Positions 14,654 through 20,964 of a stretch of DNA of 20,964 nucleotides are shown here, in pieces (positions within the stretch are counted from its first letter, which is position 1; every line of letters begins with the position of its first letter). Origin of the DNA: a virus; IMG/VR virus record IMGVR_UViG_3300027553_000008, positions 1 to 20,964 of that record, one strand, 5' to 3'. A program made the translations under genes and the position numbers. The notes beneath the pieces are model-generated. The model ran no database searches. It saw only the letters and a list, made by a program, of their open reading frames with translations, and was not told the DNA's origin.

Positions 14654-15187
14654 ATGAAGAATCGAAAATTCATGGAAGAAGAAGTAGTTGAAGAAACGGT
14701 AACAGAAGAAACCGTAACTGAAGAAGTGGAAGTCGCCCCGGACTCCCACGAACAATTTGTATCATTATTAGTCGATATGGGGCTATCGGCAGAACAAGCT
14801 GAAGCTGTGCATGAAATGGCTATGGAATTAGCCGATGCAGGTGGAGGCGAAGTAATTGAAGAAGAAGTGAAAGAAGAAGTAAAAGTCGAGGCTTCACGCC
14901 AACGACGACCACGACGATCACGACAAGGTATGCAACGATCCGAATTTGGACGCGAAGCACGACCACAACGTCGAGAATTGAGTCAAGAAGAAATGATGGA
15001 AAAGCGATTGACACGCTTGGAGCGTCAGAACCGATCATTGCGCAATCAACTGCGCGAATTTGGTGCTGCCCCTGCAACACGTCCATTGCGTAATGCACCA
15101 TCAGTAGACGGAGGAACTGTTGCTCCAAAGCCTATGAATAAAAACACGGCAGCAGCTATGGATATGATTAATAATTACGGAAAATGA
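14654..15187 (+). CDS. Putative capsid scaffolding protein
   Basis: A 177-aa low-complexity protein. The N-terminal half is highly acidic with Glu/Val repeats (EEEVVEETVTEETVTEEVEV). A short helical segment (FVSLLVDMGLSAEQAEAVHEMAMELAD) resembling a UBA-like helix set comes next. A strongly basic Arg-rich region (about 82-115) and a coiled-coil-like stretch (EEMMEKRLTRLERQNRSLRNQLREFG, about 115-140) follow. Its position directly between the protease and the major capsid gene, plus this charge-split helical character, fits a scaffold. Starts at ATG 14654 after an A-rich leader; stop overlaps the capsid start by ATGA. Confidence 0.66.
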   Translation: MKNRKFMEEEVVEETVTEETVTEEVEVAPDSHEQFVSLLVDMGLSAEQAEAVHEMAMELADAGGGEVIEEEVKEEVKVEASRQRRPRRSRQGMQRSEFGREARPQRRELSQEEMMEKRLTRLERQNRSLRNQLREFGAAPATRPLRNAPSVDGGTVAPKPMNKNTAAAMDMINNYGK

Positions 15188-16218
15188 GTAAGTACATGAC
15201 ACGAGCGTCACGTCGAGCGTTTGCAGCACCACTTGTAAGCCCCGATACTACTTATGCCGGAGAACGTGCAGCACCTTATGTTGCACCGGCATTGAAGATG
15301 GCAAAAACGCTCACCGAGGGATGGGTACGTCAAATTGACGGAATCCAAAGTAAAGCAGTAATTTCTAGCTTGTCATCGACAGGCGTATTGGTTACAGCAA
15401 ATTGCGATTGGAGTTCTACAGACAGCTTGACTTTGGGTGAGCGCGTTTTGGAATTGACAGATATTGCAGTAATGGAGGCACTTTGCCGAGGAACACTTTT
15501 GCCTACATGGGCAGGAATGACCGGAGCGCGTGAAACTATGACAGCAGGTAACCCTGAGTTTGTAACATTCTCTATGGCAACTGTTGCAGGCTATGCAGCA
15601 CAAGGCGTAGAAAATACAATTTGGAAAGGTGGCTTGGCTAATGGTTTCTTGTCTAATGATGGGGAATTTAACAACGCAGGTTACCGAGCGTCAATTCTTG
15701 CAGCAGGTGGAACAGAAACTGCTCCTGTAGCACTTGAAAAGGTTGTAACGGCAGCTGGTTTTTCAGCAGCTAACATCGGTCTTTCTACGGGTGCTTTTCA
15801 CGAAGCTTACAACAAAGCCGTAGCAGGAAACAGTGCTATTTTGGACAAGCAAGATGTTGCGTTTTACTGCTCTACTCAGACAGCAGGTAATTTGATGCAA
15901 TTCTTAGGTCAGTCAGGATCAAATCAAGGTGTTAACATGGCAGGTGTAAACCAAGGTTTCCCTTCATTGCAGTACCTCGGTATTCCAATTCATGTTTGTC
16001 CTGGAATGGCAAACGATGCTTTGGTTTTGACGTATGAAGACAATTTGGTAGTAGGTTCTAATCTAGCGACTGATTACACGTCTGCACAGTACATTGATGC
16101 TTGGCAATATGACGGAAGTGACAACGTAAAAATTGCAATGCGCTTTGGATTGGGCATGCAAGTTGGCATTCCCGGAGATTGCGTGGTAGCTGCGTATGAT
16201 GCGGTAATTGGGGACTAA
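15184..16218 (+). CDS. Major capsid protein candidate
   Basis: 344 aa, the size expected of an HK97-fold capsid subunit. It follows the protease and scaffold-like genes and precedes the tube-like gene. Composition is Ala, Gly, Thr and Val rich with low charge. Segments such as 'KTLTEGWVRQIDGIQSKAVISS', the 'FSMATVAGYAAQGVENTIWKGG' region and 'QYLGIPIHVCPGMANDALVLTYEDNLVVGSNLATDY' look like the E-loop to P-domain flow of Bacteroidota phage capsids. The start ATG overlaps the scaffold stop. The N-terminal 30 or so residues may be removed by the XkdF protease. The call rests on size, order and composition more than a single motif. Confidence 0.8.
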   Translation: MSKYMTRASRRAFAAPLVSPDTTYAGERAAPYVAPALKMAKTLTEGWVRQIDGIQSKAVISSLSSTGVLVTANCDWSSTDSLTLGERVLELTDIAVMEALCRGTLLPTWAGMTGARETMTAGNPEFVTFSMATVAGYAAQGVENTIWKGGLANGFLSNDGEFNNAGYRASILAAGGTETAPVALEKVVTAAGFSAANIGLSTGAFHEAYNKAVAGNSAILDKQDVAFYCSTQTAGNLMQFLGQSGSNQGVNMAGVNQGFPSLQYLGIPIHVCPGMANDALVLTYEDNLVVGSNLATDYTSAQYIDAWQYDGSDNVKIAMRFGLGMQVGIPGDCVVAAYDAVIGD

Positions 16219-16233
16219 TAAATTTCTCGAATT

Positions 16234-16782
16234 ATGGCATGTACATTATCAAGCGGTAGAATCGTTGACTGTAAAGAATCAGTTGGCGGTATTCAAAAGG
16301 TGTTTTTCAGTAATTACGTAAACTATTTAGCGCAAGCAGGTTTCGCAGAAACAGACGATGTAGTGTCGGTTGCTACTACGGATACTGCCATTGATGTTTA
16401 CGAGTTTGACGTAAGACCTGAAACAAGTAGTTTGACAGTCACATACCAAAGCGATCCTGCAAACGGGACGACTTTTTTCGAGCAATCGTTAAGTCTTACT
16501 TTTCAAAAGTTCGACAGCACAGACATCGGAGACATCAGGAGTATTTGTCAGGGCAGACCCAACGTTTGGGTACTTGACAATAACCTAAATCTGTTTTTAA
16601 TCGGTGCTGTTTACGGATGTAATGTACAAGGTGGTAATCTTGTTACAGGACAAGGGTTTGGAGATTTAAACGGTTACACAATTGATCTTGTAGGGCGCGA
16701 ACAGAATCCGGTATATGTAGCTACAGCTACACAAGCCAATGCTTTTGCAGCCGTATCAGGAATTAATGTAGTAGCCAATTAA
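16234..16782 (+). CDS. Tail tube-like / structural protein, 182 aa
   Basis: Begins MACTLSSGRIVDCKESVGGIQKVFFSNYVNYLAQAGF. Then 'YEFDVRPETSSLTVTYQSDPANGTTFFEQSLSLTFQKFDSTD', 'GRPNVWVLDNNLNLFLIGAVYGCNVQGGNLVTGQGFGDLNGYTIDLVGREQNPVYV'. This order (GRxxxCKxxVGGIxxVYF, NGTTFFEQxLxLTxxKL, GRPxVxVxDNNGNxFLxG, GDLxGYTLxLVGxE) is a recurring protein in flavobacterial and Bacteroides phages as I remember it. It looks like a major tail tube protein, although its position after the capsid gene, 11 kb from the other tail genes, would also suit a head-neck protein. It ends just before a terminator hairpin. Confidence 0.74.
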   Translation: MACTLSSGRIVDCKESVGGIQKVFFSNYVNYLAQAGFAETDDVVSVATTDTAIDVYEFDVRPETSSLTVTYQSDPANGTTFFEQSLSLTFQKFDSTDIGDIRSICQGRPNVWVLDNNLNLFLIGAVYGCNVQGGNLVTGQGFGDLNGYTIDLVGREQNPVYVATATQANAFAAVSGINVVAN

Positions 16783-16807
16783 TCGTTCTTGGTTGGTGGT
16801 TAGAGGG

Positions 16808-16837
16808 AAGGGGCAGGTCAAATGGCTTGCCCCTTTT
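16808..16837 (+). terminator. Rho-independent terminator
   Basis: A hairpin with stem AAGGGGCAGG (16808-16817), loop TCAAATGG and stem CTTGCCCCTT (16826-16835), including one G-T pair, followed by a short T run through 16837. It sits in the largest gap among the head genes. It probably closes or attenuates the capsid transcript before the 16852 gene. Confidence 0.82.
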
Positions 16838-16851
16838 CATAAAAAAAAAGC

Positions 16852-17211
16852 ATGGTACAATTAGTAAAATCGGCATCAGTACAGACGGCATACTTGCATC
16901 TTGACGGCTACACAACAGGTAGCTATACAGTCAAGGTTGAAAACGTGCTAACTGATTTTTCCAAAACAAAGTTGCAGGCTGTATCCGCTGTCACTAATGG
17001 AAGATCAAGTGCTGTATTAATTCCTATGAACGAGTGGTACGATAATGCGCAACTGCACGAGGGAATGTATATCTTAACAGTGTATTCGGGTAGCACTGTA
17101 TATGCAACAAGACTAGCGTACATCAGAGATAGCGCAGGGGCATTTAGCGAATCAGATTATACAGGATACAATGGTACTGATAGCAATATTTACAAAGTCT
17201 ACGAGCAGTGA
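16852..17211 (+). CDS. Small beta-sandwich-like structural protein
   Basis: 119 aa, mainly alternating polar/hydrophobic beta strands: SASVQTAYLHLDGYTTGSYTVKVENVL, AVLIPMNEWYD, HEGMYILTVYSGSTVYATRLAYIRD. This is an Ig-like or carbohydrate-binding-like strand pattern. It has no cysteine or catalytic motif. The start ATG 16852 follows an A9 leader right after the terminator. Its end overlaps the portal gene's GTG (GTGA 17208-17211). It probably belongs to the virion (neck, decoration or fibre attachment). Family not recognised. Confidence 0.62.
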   Translation: MVQLVKSASVQTAYLHLDGYTTGSYTVKVENVLTDFSKTKLQAVSAVTNGRSSAVLIPMNEWYDNAQLHEGMYILTVYSGSTVYATRLAYIRDSAGAFSESDYTGYNGTDSNIYKVYEQ

Positions 17212-19175
17212 AAAAAGAAAACTTTAGCATTTTAGAGTACCAGGCAACAAATGTTCCTTTCTTTCGAGAAAGCCAAAACAAGCTTTGGATTGACTCAGGT
17301 GCAGACAATATGTATCCGCATTACCTAGAAGAGTTGTACGCAAGCAGCAGCATGCACGGTGCAATTATTAAAGGTGTAAGTGAAATGATTTATGGCGAAG
17401 GCTTGAACGCTGTAAACAAAGACAATAACATCGAGCAATGGCTAAGAGCAAAGGCAATATTTGGCAGTGGTGAGTGTCTAAAGAAAGCAGCCTTTGACCT
17501 AAAGCTTTATGGGCAAGTATTTTTTAATGTCATTTGGTCACAGGATCGCACAACTATAAGCGAAGTGCATCATATTCCGGCATCTACAATGCGATGTGGA
17601 ATAGCCGACGATGAAGACCAAGTGCCATTGTTTTATCATAAAACAGATTGGGACGATCAGAAGACAGAACCACAAGTAATTCCTGCATTTAGCACAAGCG
17701 ATAGAACAGCAGCAAGTCAAATTATACATGCTAAAATGTATACGCCTTTGTCGTTCTACTATGGCTTACCTGATTACTTGCCAGGTACGGCTTACGCACA
17801 GGTAGAAGCAGACCTATCGGCTTACCATCTCAGTTCAATAAACCAAGGCTTCTTTCCCTCGACTATCATGAACTTCAATTCGGGCGTACCGACAGAAGAA
17901 GAACGTGCTGAATTAGAAAGGTTAGTATATAACAAGTTTGGAGGAGCAAACAACGCAGGTAAAATCCTGATGACTTTTAATGATTCTCAGGACACAGCAC
18001 CAACGGTAGAAAGCTTTAACATTACAGATGCGCATCAGGTGTTTGATTACCTAAGTGAGCAGTGCAGTAAAAAGGTACTTAGCGCACATAGGGTTACTTC
18101 GCCATTGTTGTTTGGTGTTCGTGACTCAGGAGGAGGATTTGGAAACAACGCGGAAGAGATGAAAGACTCGTATGATTTATTCTATCGTACAGTTATTTTG
18201 CCTTTTCAGCGTTTGATGCTCGATGCTTTGAAGCCTGTATTTGCAGCAAGCAACATTACGCTTGAAATGTACTTTACGCCATTAAAGCCTGCATCATTCA
18301 TAGAAGTTGATAATCTATTTGACGCAAACGCATCGGATACATCTAACGTCGATGCAAGTTATGATGGTGGGCAAATCGACAGCGCAATGATGCTAATTAA
18401 CCAAGTCAATCAAGGCTTGCTAACACAGGATCAGGCAAAGGTATTTTTAGTGCAGATGCTGCAATTTACTCCTGAAGTAGCGGATGCTTTGTTTAGCGAA
18501 GCAAGTGCTATTGAGCAGGTAGAGAAAGACGAAGAGGTAGAAGAGGCAATTGCACAGACGCAATTAAAAAAAAAAGACAGTCCGCTAAAAAAAAGGATGA
18601 GAGCCTTGGACGCGCGTGTGGGTGCTGATTATTACCATGTAAAAAGCGAAGCAATCGAAGAAAGTGGTGTTGATGCATTGCTACACGCCAAAAAACACAT
18701 GTTCTACAAGGAGTATTCAGACGTAGAGAATATTTCAGATTATGGCGATGTCATAGGGCGCGATGGTTATTTGTTTGCTGTTCGTTACCGCTATGAAGAA
18801 ACGGCTACTACACCTGCAAAAAGCGATGAAAGCAGGGACTTTTGCGTAGACATGATGGATTTAAGCAAGGAAGGTGTAATCTATCGTTACGAAGACATTG
18901 AAGCTATGTATGGGGAGAACGTAGAATTCTTTCATAAGCCGTCTATGCCATACGATATTTTCGAATGGAAAGGGGGAATTTACTGTAGACACGGATGGCA
19001 AAGAGAGATATTTATTTACGCACCTGAAGGCGAGCCGGAGGAAGTAGAGATGATAGATATTGTTGGCGATTGGGATGATGTAATGCGTAGAGTTGGCAAT
19101 AACCCTGACGTAGTACAGAAGGGAGAGGAATACATTGCACCTATAGACACACCGAATAGGGGCGCATACAACTAA
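17208..19175 (+). CDS. Portal protein with C-terminal minor-head-type extension
   Basis: 655 aa starting at GTG 17208. The N-terminal part (about 1-440) is a portal-type protein: 'FFRESQNKLWIDSGADNMYPHYLEELYASSSMHGAIIKGVSEMIYGEGL', then 'VEADLSAYHLSSINQGFFPSTIMNFNSG', a 'HRVTSPLLFGVRDSGGGFGNNAEEMKDSYDLFYRTVILPFQRLMLDALKPVF' region near the stem. It forms the dodecameric DNA gateway. After two poly-A runs (Lys-rich hinge, about 453-463), a second domain follows with 'SRDFCVDMMDLSKEGVIYRYEDIEAMYG' and 'YDIFEWKGGIYCRHGWQREIF'. I associate that pattern with the C-terminus of minor head proteins in Bacteroidota phages. It sits upstream of the connector at 19181. The fusion is unusual. Confidence 0.86.
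   Translation: MKKENFSILEYQATNVPFFRESQNKLWIDSGADNMYPHYLEELYASSSMHGAIIKGVSEMIYGEGLNAVNKDNNIEQWLRAKAIFGSGECLKKAAFDLKLYGQVFFNVIWSQDRTTISEVHHIPASTMRCGIADDEDQVPLFYHKTDWDDQKTEPQVIPAFSTSDRTAASQIIHAKMYTPLSFYYGLPDYLPGTAYAQVEADLSAYHLSSINQGFFPSTIMNFNSGVPTEEERAELERLVYNKFGGANNAGKILMTFNDSQDTAPTVESFNITDAHQVFDYLSEQCSKKVLSAHRVTSPLLFGVRDSGGGFGNNAEEMKDSYDLFYRTVILPFQRLMLDALKPVFAASNITLEMYFTPLKPASFIEVDNLFDANASDTSNVDASYDGGQIDSAMMLINQVNQGLLTQDQAKVFLVQMLQFTPEVADALFSEASAIEQVEKDEEVEEAIAQTQLKKKDSPLKKRMRALDARVGADYYHVKSEAIEESGVDALLHAKKHMFYKEYSDVENISDYGDVIGRDGYLFAVRYRYEETATTPAKSDESRDFCVDMMDLSKEGVIYRYEDIEAMYGENVEFFHKPSMPYDIFEWKGGIYCRHGWQREIFIYAPEGEPEEVEMIDIVGDWDDVMRRVGNNPDVVQKGEEYIAPIDTPNRGAYN
18566..18594 (+). promoter_or_regulatory. 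Poly-A runs (A10 and A8) at the portal domain hinge
   Basis: A10 at 18566-18575 and A8 at 18587-18594, read in frame 0 as TTA AAA AAA AAA and CTA AAA AAA AGG. The heptamer A AAA AAA at 18566-18572 fits X XXY YYZ. A -1 slip at A10 meets TGA at 18626, while a +1 slip meets TAA at 18586-18588. Either would release the portal core without its C-terminal domain. Slippage is a prediction from sequence only. Confidence 0.4.
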
Positions 19176-19180
19176 AAAAA

Positions 19181-19765
19181 ATGGCAAAAACACTATACAT
19201 CACATCAACTAAACTAAAACGCGATAGCGCGTTAGGTAGCACGGTTGACGACAATTTGATACAGCCGTACATTATGATTGCGCAGGACAGGTGGATATTG
19301 CCTGCAATCGGAACAAGCCTGGAAAACAAATTGAACACGTTAATTGATGCTGACGAAGTAGATGAAACTGAAAACGCAGCATATAAAAAGCTACTAGAAG
19401 AATACATTGCACCGGCTTTAGTGCAGTTAGCTTTCGTAGAATTAGCGTATGTGGTGCGCATCAAGTTTGCTAATAATGCTGTCACCATAAACAGTTCAGA
19501 ACAAGGTCAAACAGCAAGTTCTAGCGATATTAAGTTAGTGGTAGAGCAAAGCACAGAAATCGGCATGTTTTACCGACAGCAGATGATTAATTATTTGCAG
19601 TTCAACCAATCAAGTTTTCCGGAGTACACAAATAACACCGGATCAGACCTTTCACCTTCAGCACGTAATTATTTTGGCGGACTCAACGTATACCCGAAAA
19701 TCCCAACGGACAATAAACTCAGAGCAATTGCAAACGCTCTTGGCGTTAGATATTACAACACGTAA
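19181..19765 (+). CDS. Head-tail connector-like protein (DUF6712-type)
   Basis: A 194-aa protein, MAKTLYITSTKLKRDSALGSTVDDNLIQPYIMIAQDRWILPAIGTSLENKL. The pattern 'LxxxTxLxGNVDxxxxxPxIxxAQDxxIxPxLGxxLYNKL' is that of the DUF6712 family of Bacteroidota phages, which behaves as a neck or adaptor (gp6-like) protein. Later helices (YKKLLEEYIAPALVQLAFVELAYVVRIKF) match the expected adaptor helical bundle. The start ATG 19181 follows an A-rich leader five bases after the portal stop. It would sit on the portal ring, in agreement with its position. Confidence 0.78.
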   Translation: MAKTLYITSTKLKRDSALGSTVDDNLIQPYIMIAQDRWILPAIGTSLENKLNTLIDADEVDETENAAYKKLLEEYIAPALVQLAFVELAYVVRIKFANNAVTINSSEQGQTASSSDIKLVVEQSTEIGMFYRQQMINYLQFNQSSFPEYTNNTGSDLSPSARNYFGGLNVYPKIPTDNKLRAIANALGVRYYNT

Positions 19766-19794
19766 CGAATTCAAACTTGTAAAATATTTAGATA

Positions 19795-20964
19795 ATGTCA
19801 ACCAAAGTAACAGACCTAGGTGAGTTAGCAGCAACGCCCGATGATACAGATGTACTGCATATTATAGATGTAGGCGATGATACCGGTGGCACAGCCGGCA
19901 CAAGTAAAAAAATTCAAGTAAGTAACTTGTTGGCAAGCGCAGGATCGGTTGATTCTGTCAATGGGCAAACGGGTGTCGTGGTTTTAGATGTTGATGATTT
20001 AGATGATGTTGACGCTGCAAGCCCAAACAGCAATGATGTTTTAAAATGGACAGCAGGTGTTACAAATAAATGGCAACCTGTTGATTGGCTTAGTGTGTTG
20101 TACACAGAGTTTAAGCTAGGAGGCAGTACGAGTATAGGCAATGGTGGGCTGACTAATTCCAATCTCAATTTAACATCAACACAGGCAAAGCTAAAGTCAG
20201 GAATTACAGGTATTGAGATTACCGAAACAAGTCCAGGCGACATTGACCTGATTGTAGCAACAGATGCTACGGGTAGCACAGCGTACACAGCACTAAACAT
20301 TGACGGGTCTACAACGGCAAACGAGGCTGATATAAACGTGCATGGTAAGTTTTACATTCACGATGTCGCTAACACGACTAAGGCGTATATCCGTTTAAAC
20401 AGCGCAGGCAATGTAAACCTAAGCCTACCTACAAGTTCAGGAACACTTGCGCTCGCATCAGCAATACCATCTGTACCTGTAGATTCGGTAAACGGTCAAA
20501 CGGGAGTAGTTGTTTTAGATACTGATGATATTGCAGAAGGCACTACCAATGAATACTTTACAGATGCACGGGTTGCAGCAAATGCTGATGTCGTAGCCAA
20601 CACTGCAAAGGTTGGCATTACCACATCTCAGGCAGCAGACATTGTAACGAATACAGCAAAAGTTGGTATTACATCTACGCAGGCAAGCGACATTACTGCA
20701 AACAATGCGAAGGTAGGTATTACGTCAGGGCAAGCATCTGCAATCACAGCCAATACAGCCAAGGTAGGAATCACCACGGCACAAGCAGATGATATTACAG
20801 CTAACAACGCAAAGACAGGTATAACATCTAGTCAAGCTTCAGCGATCACAGCCAACACAGCCAAAGTAAGTAATGTACAATCTAATTGGAACGCAACATC
20901 AGGATTAGCAGTCATTCTAAATAAGCCCGTACTAACATCTGGAACAGTCACAAGTGTTACAGCA
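19795..20964 (+). CDS. Tail fibre / receptor-binding protein, 3'-truncated by window edge
   Basis: Starts at ATG 19795, 29 nt after the connector, and is open to the window end (390 codons). The N-terminus STKVTDLGELAATPDDTDVLHIIDVGDDTGGTAGTSKKIQVSNLL is a fibre anchor type. 'VDSVNGQTGVVVLD' occurs twice (residues 52-65 and 229-242), the second followed by 'TDDIAEGTTNEYFTDARV'. From residue 269 come five tandem 17-aa repeats with a consensus NTAKVGITSxQASDITA (51 nt each), and a partial sixth. Then 'VQSNWNATSGLAVILNKP' and TSVTA, which precede trimerisation or tip domains in many fibres. The C-terminal receptor tip lies beyond the window. Confidence 0.85.
   Translation, partial: MSTKVTDLGELAATPDDTDVLHIIDVGDDTGGTAGTSKKIQVSNLLASAGSVDSVNGQTGVVVLDVDDLDDVDAASPNSNDVLKWTAGVTNKWQPVDWLSVLYTEFKLGGSTSIGNGGLTNSNLNLTSTQAKLKSGITGIEITETSPGDIDLIVATDATGSTAYTALNIDGSTTANEADINVHGKFYIHDVANTTKAYIRLNSAGNVNLSLPTSSGTLALASAIPSVPVDSVNGQTGVVVLDTDDIAEGTTNEYFTDARVAANADVVANTAKVGITTSQAADIVTNTAKVGITSTQASDITANNAKVGITSGQASAITANTAKVGITTAQADDITANNAKTGITSSQASAITANTAKVSNVQSNWNATSGLAVILNKPVLTSGTVTSVTA
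20599..20868 (+). repeat. Tandem 51-nt coding repeats in fibre gene
   Basis: Five copies of a 17-codon unit (20599-20853) and a partial sixth (to 20868), varying in both bases and residues. The unit reads like NTAKVGITTSQAADIVT / NNAKVGITSGQASAITA. Nucleotide identity is imperfect, so the copies have drifted since duplication. Likely a coiled or beta-helical shaft. Confidence 0.88.

Noticed and set aside
14820-15128. 102-aa ORF on the - strand
   Set aside because: Shadow of the Glu-rich and Arg-rich scaffold codons. The Leu/Val runs are an artefact of GAA/GAC reverse complement.
16808-16837. Second gene or operator at the hairpin
   Set aside because: The inverted repeat is followed by a T run and lies just after a stop codon, which fits a terminator better than a protein-binding site.
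19914-20300. 128-aa ORF on the - strand
   Set aside because: Antisense to the fibre gene, whose + strand frame is open from 19795 to the window end and carries recognisable fibre segments.
20599-20868. CRISPR or satellite repeat from the 51-nt units
   Set aside because: The repeats are in frame with the fibre gene, contiguous without spacers, and conserve the protein pattern better than the bases.

Overview
This window is part of a tailed-phage (or prophage) genome. Every supported gene lies on the + strand and packing is tight, with ATGA, GTGA and TAATG overlaps throughout. The host is probably a member of the Bacteroidota (flavobacterium-like). Start codons have A/T-rich leaders without a convincing Shine-Dalgarno sequence, and many of the proteins resemble structural families I know from phages of that phylum. 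This is a judgement from memory, not a database result. No tRNA, integrase, CRISPR array, insertion sequence or attachment site is visible.

Layout: (1) 1-717, the 3' part of a cytosine-5 DNA methyltransferase, overlapped in a second frame by a long, coherent ORF. (2) 734-2199, small and large terminase. (3) 2196-2950, a two-frame gene with a T9 slippery run, very likely joined by -1 frameshifting. (4) 2934-10363, tail module: two connector or completion proteins, a 452-aa and a 1015-aa structural protein, a small ORF and the tape measure. (5) 10411-13443, an array of ten genes, nine small and strongly acidic and one a 272-aa beta-rich protein. Every adjacent pair is joined by the same 17-nt stop-to-start linker, TAAACAACAGAGATATG or a variant with one or two changes. 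(6) 13451-16782, capsid module: XkdF-type protease, acidic small ORF, scaffold-like protein, major capsid candidate and a tube-like protein, closed by a hairpin terminator. (7) 16852-19765, a small beta protein, a portal with a C-terminal extension, and a DUF6712-like connector. (8) 19795 to the window end, a repeat-containing tail fibre that runs off the edge.

Together the genes package DNA (terminase and portal), build the head (protease, scaffold, capsid) and build a long tail (tape measure, tube, baseplate-like proteins, fibre). The order is unusual because the tail genes come between the terminase and the head genes. The most novel feature is the linker-joined gene array at 10411-13443. 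It looks like a modular island whose repeated linker carries both the upstream stop and the downstream start. Other points of interest are the overprinted methyltransferase frame, the T9 frameshift gene, and poly-A runs placed exactly between the portal core and its extension.
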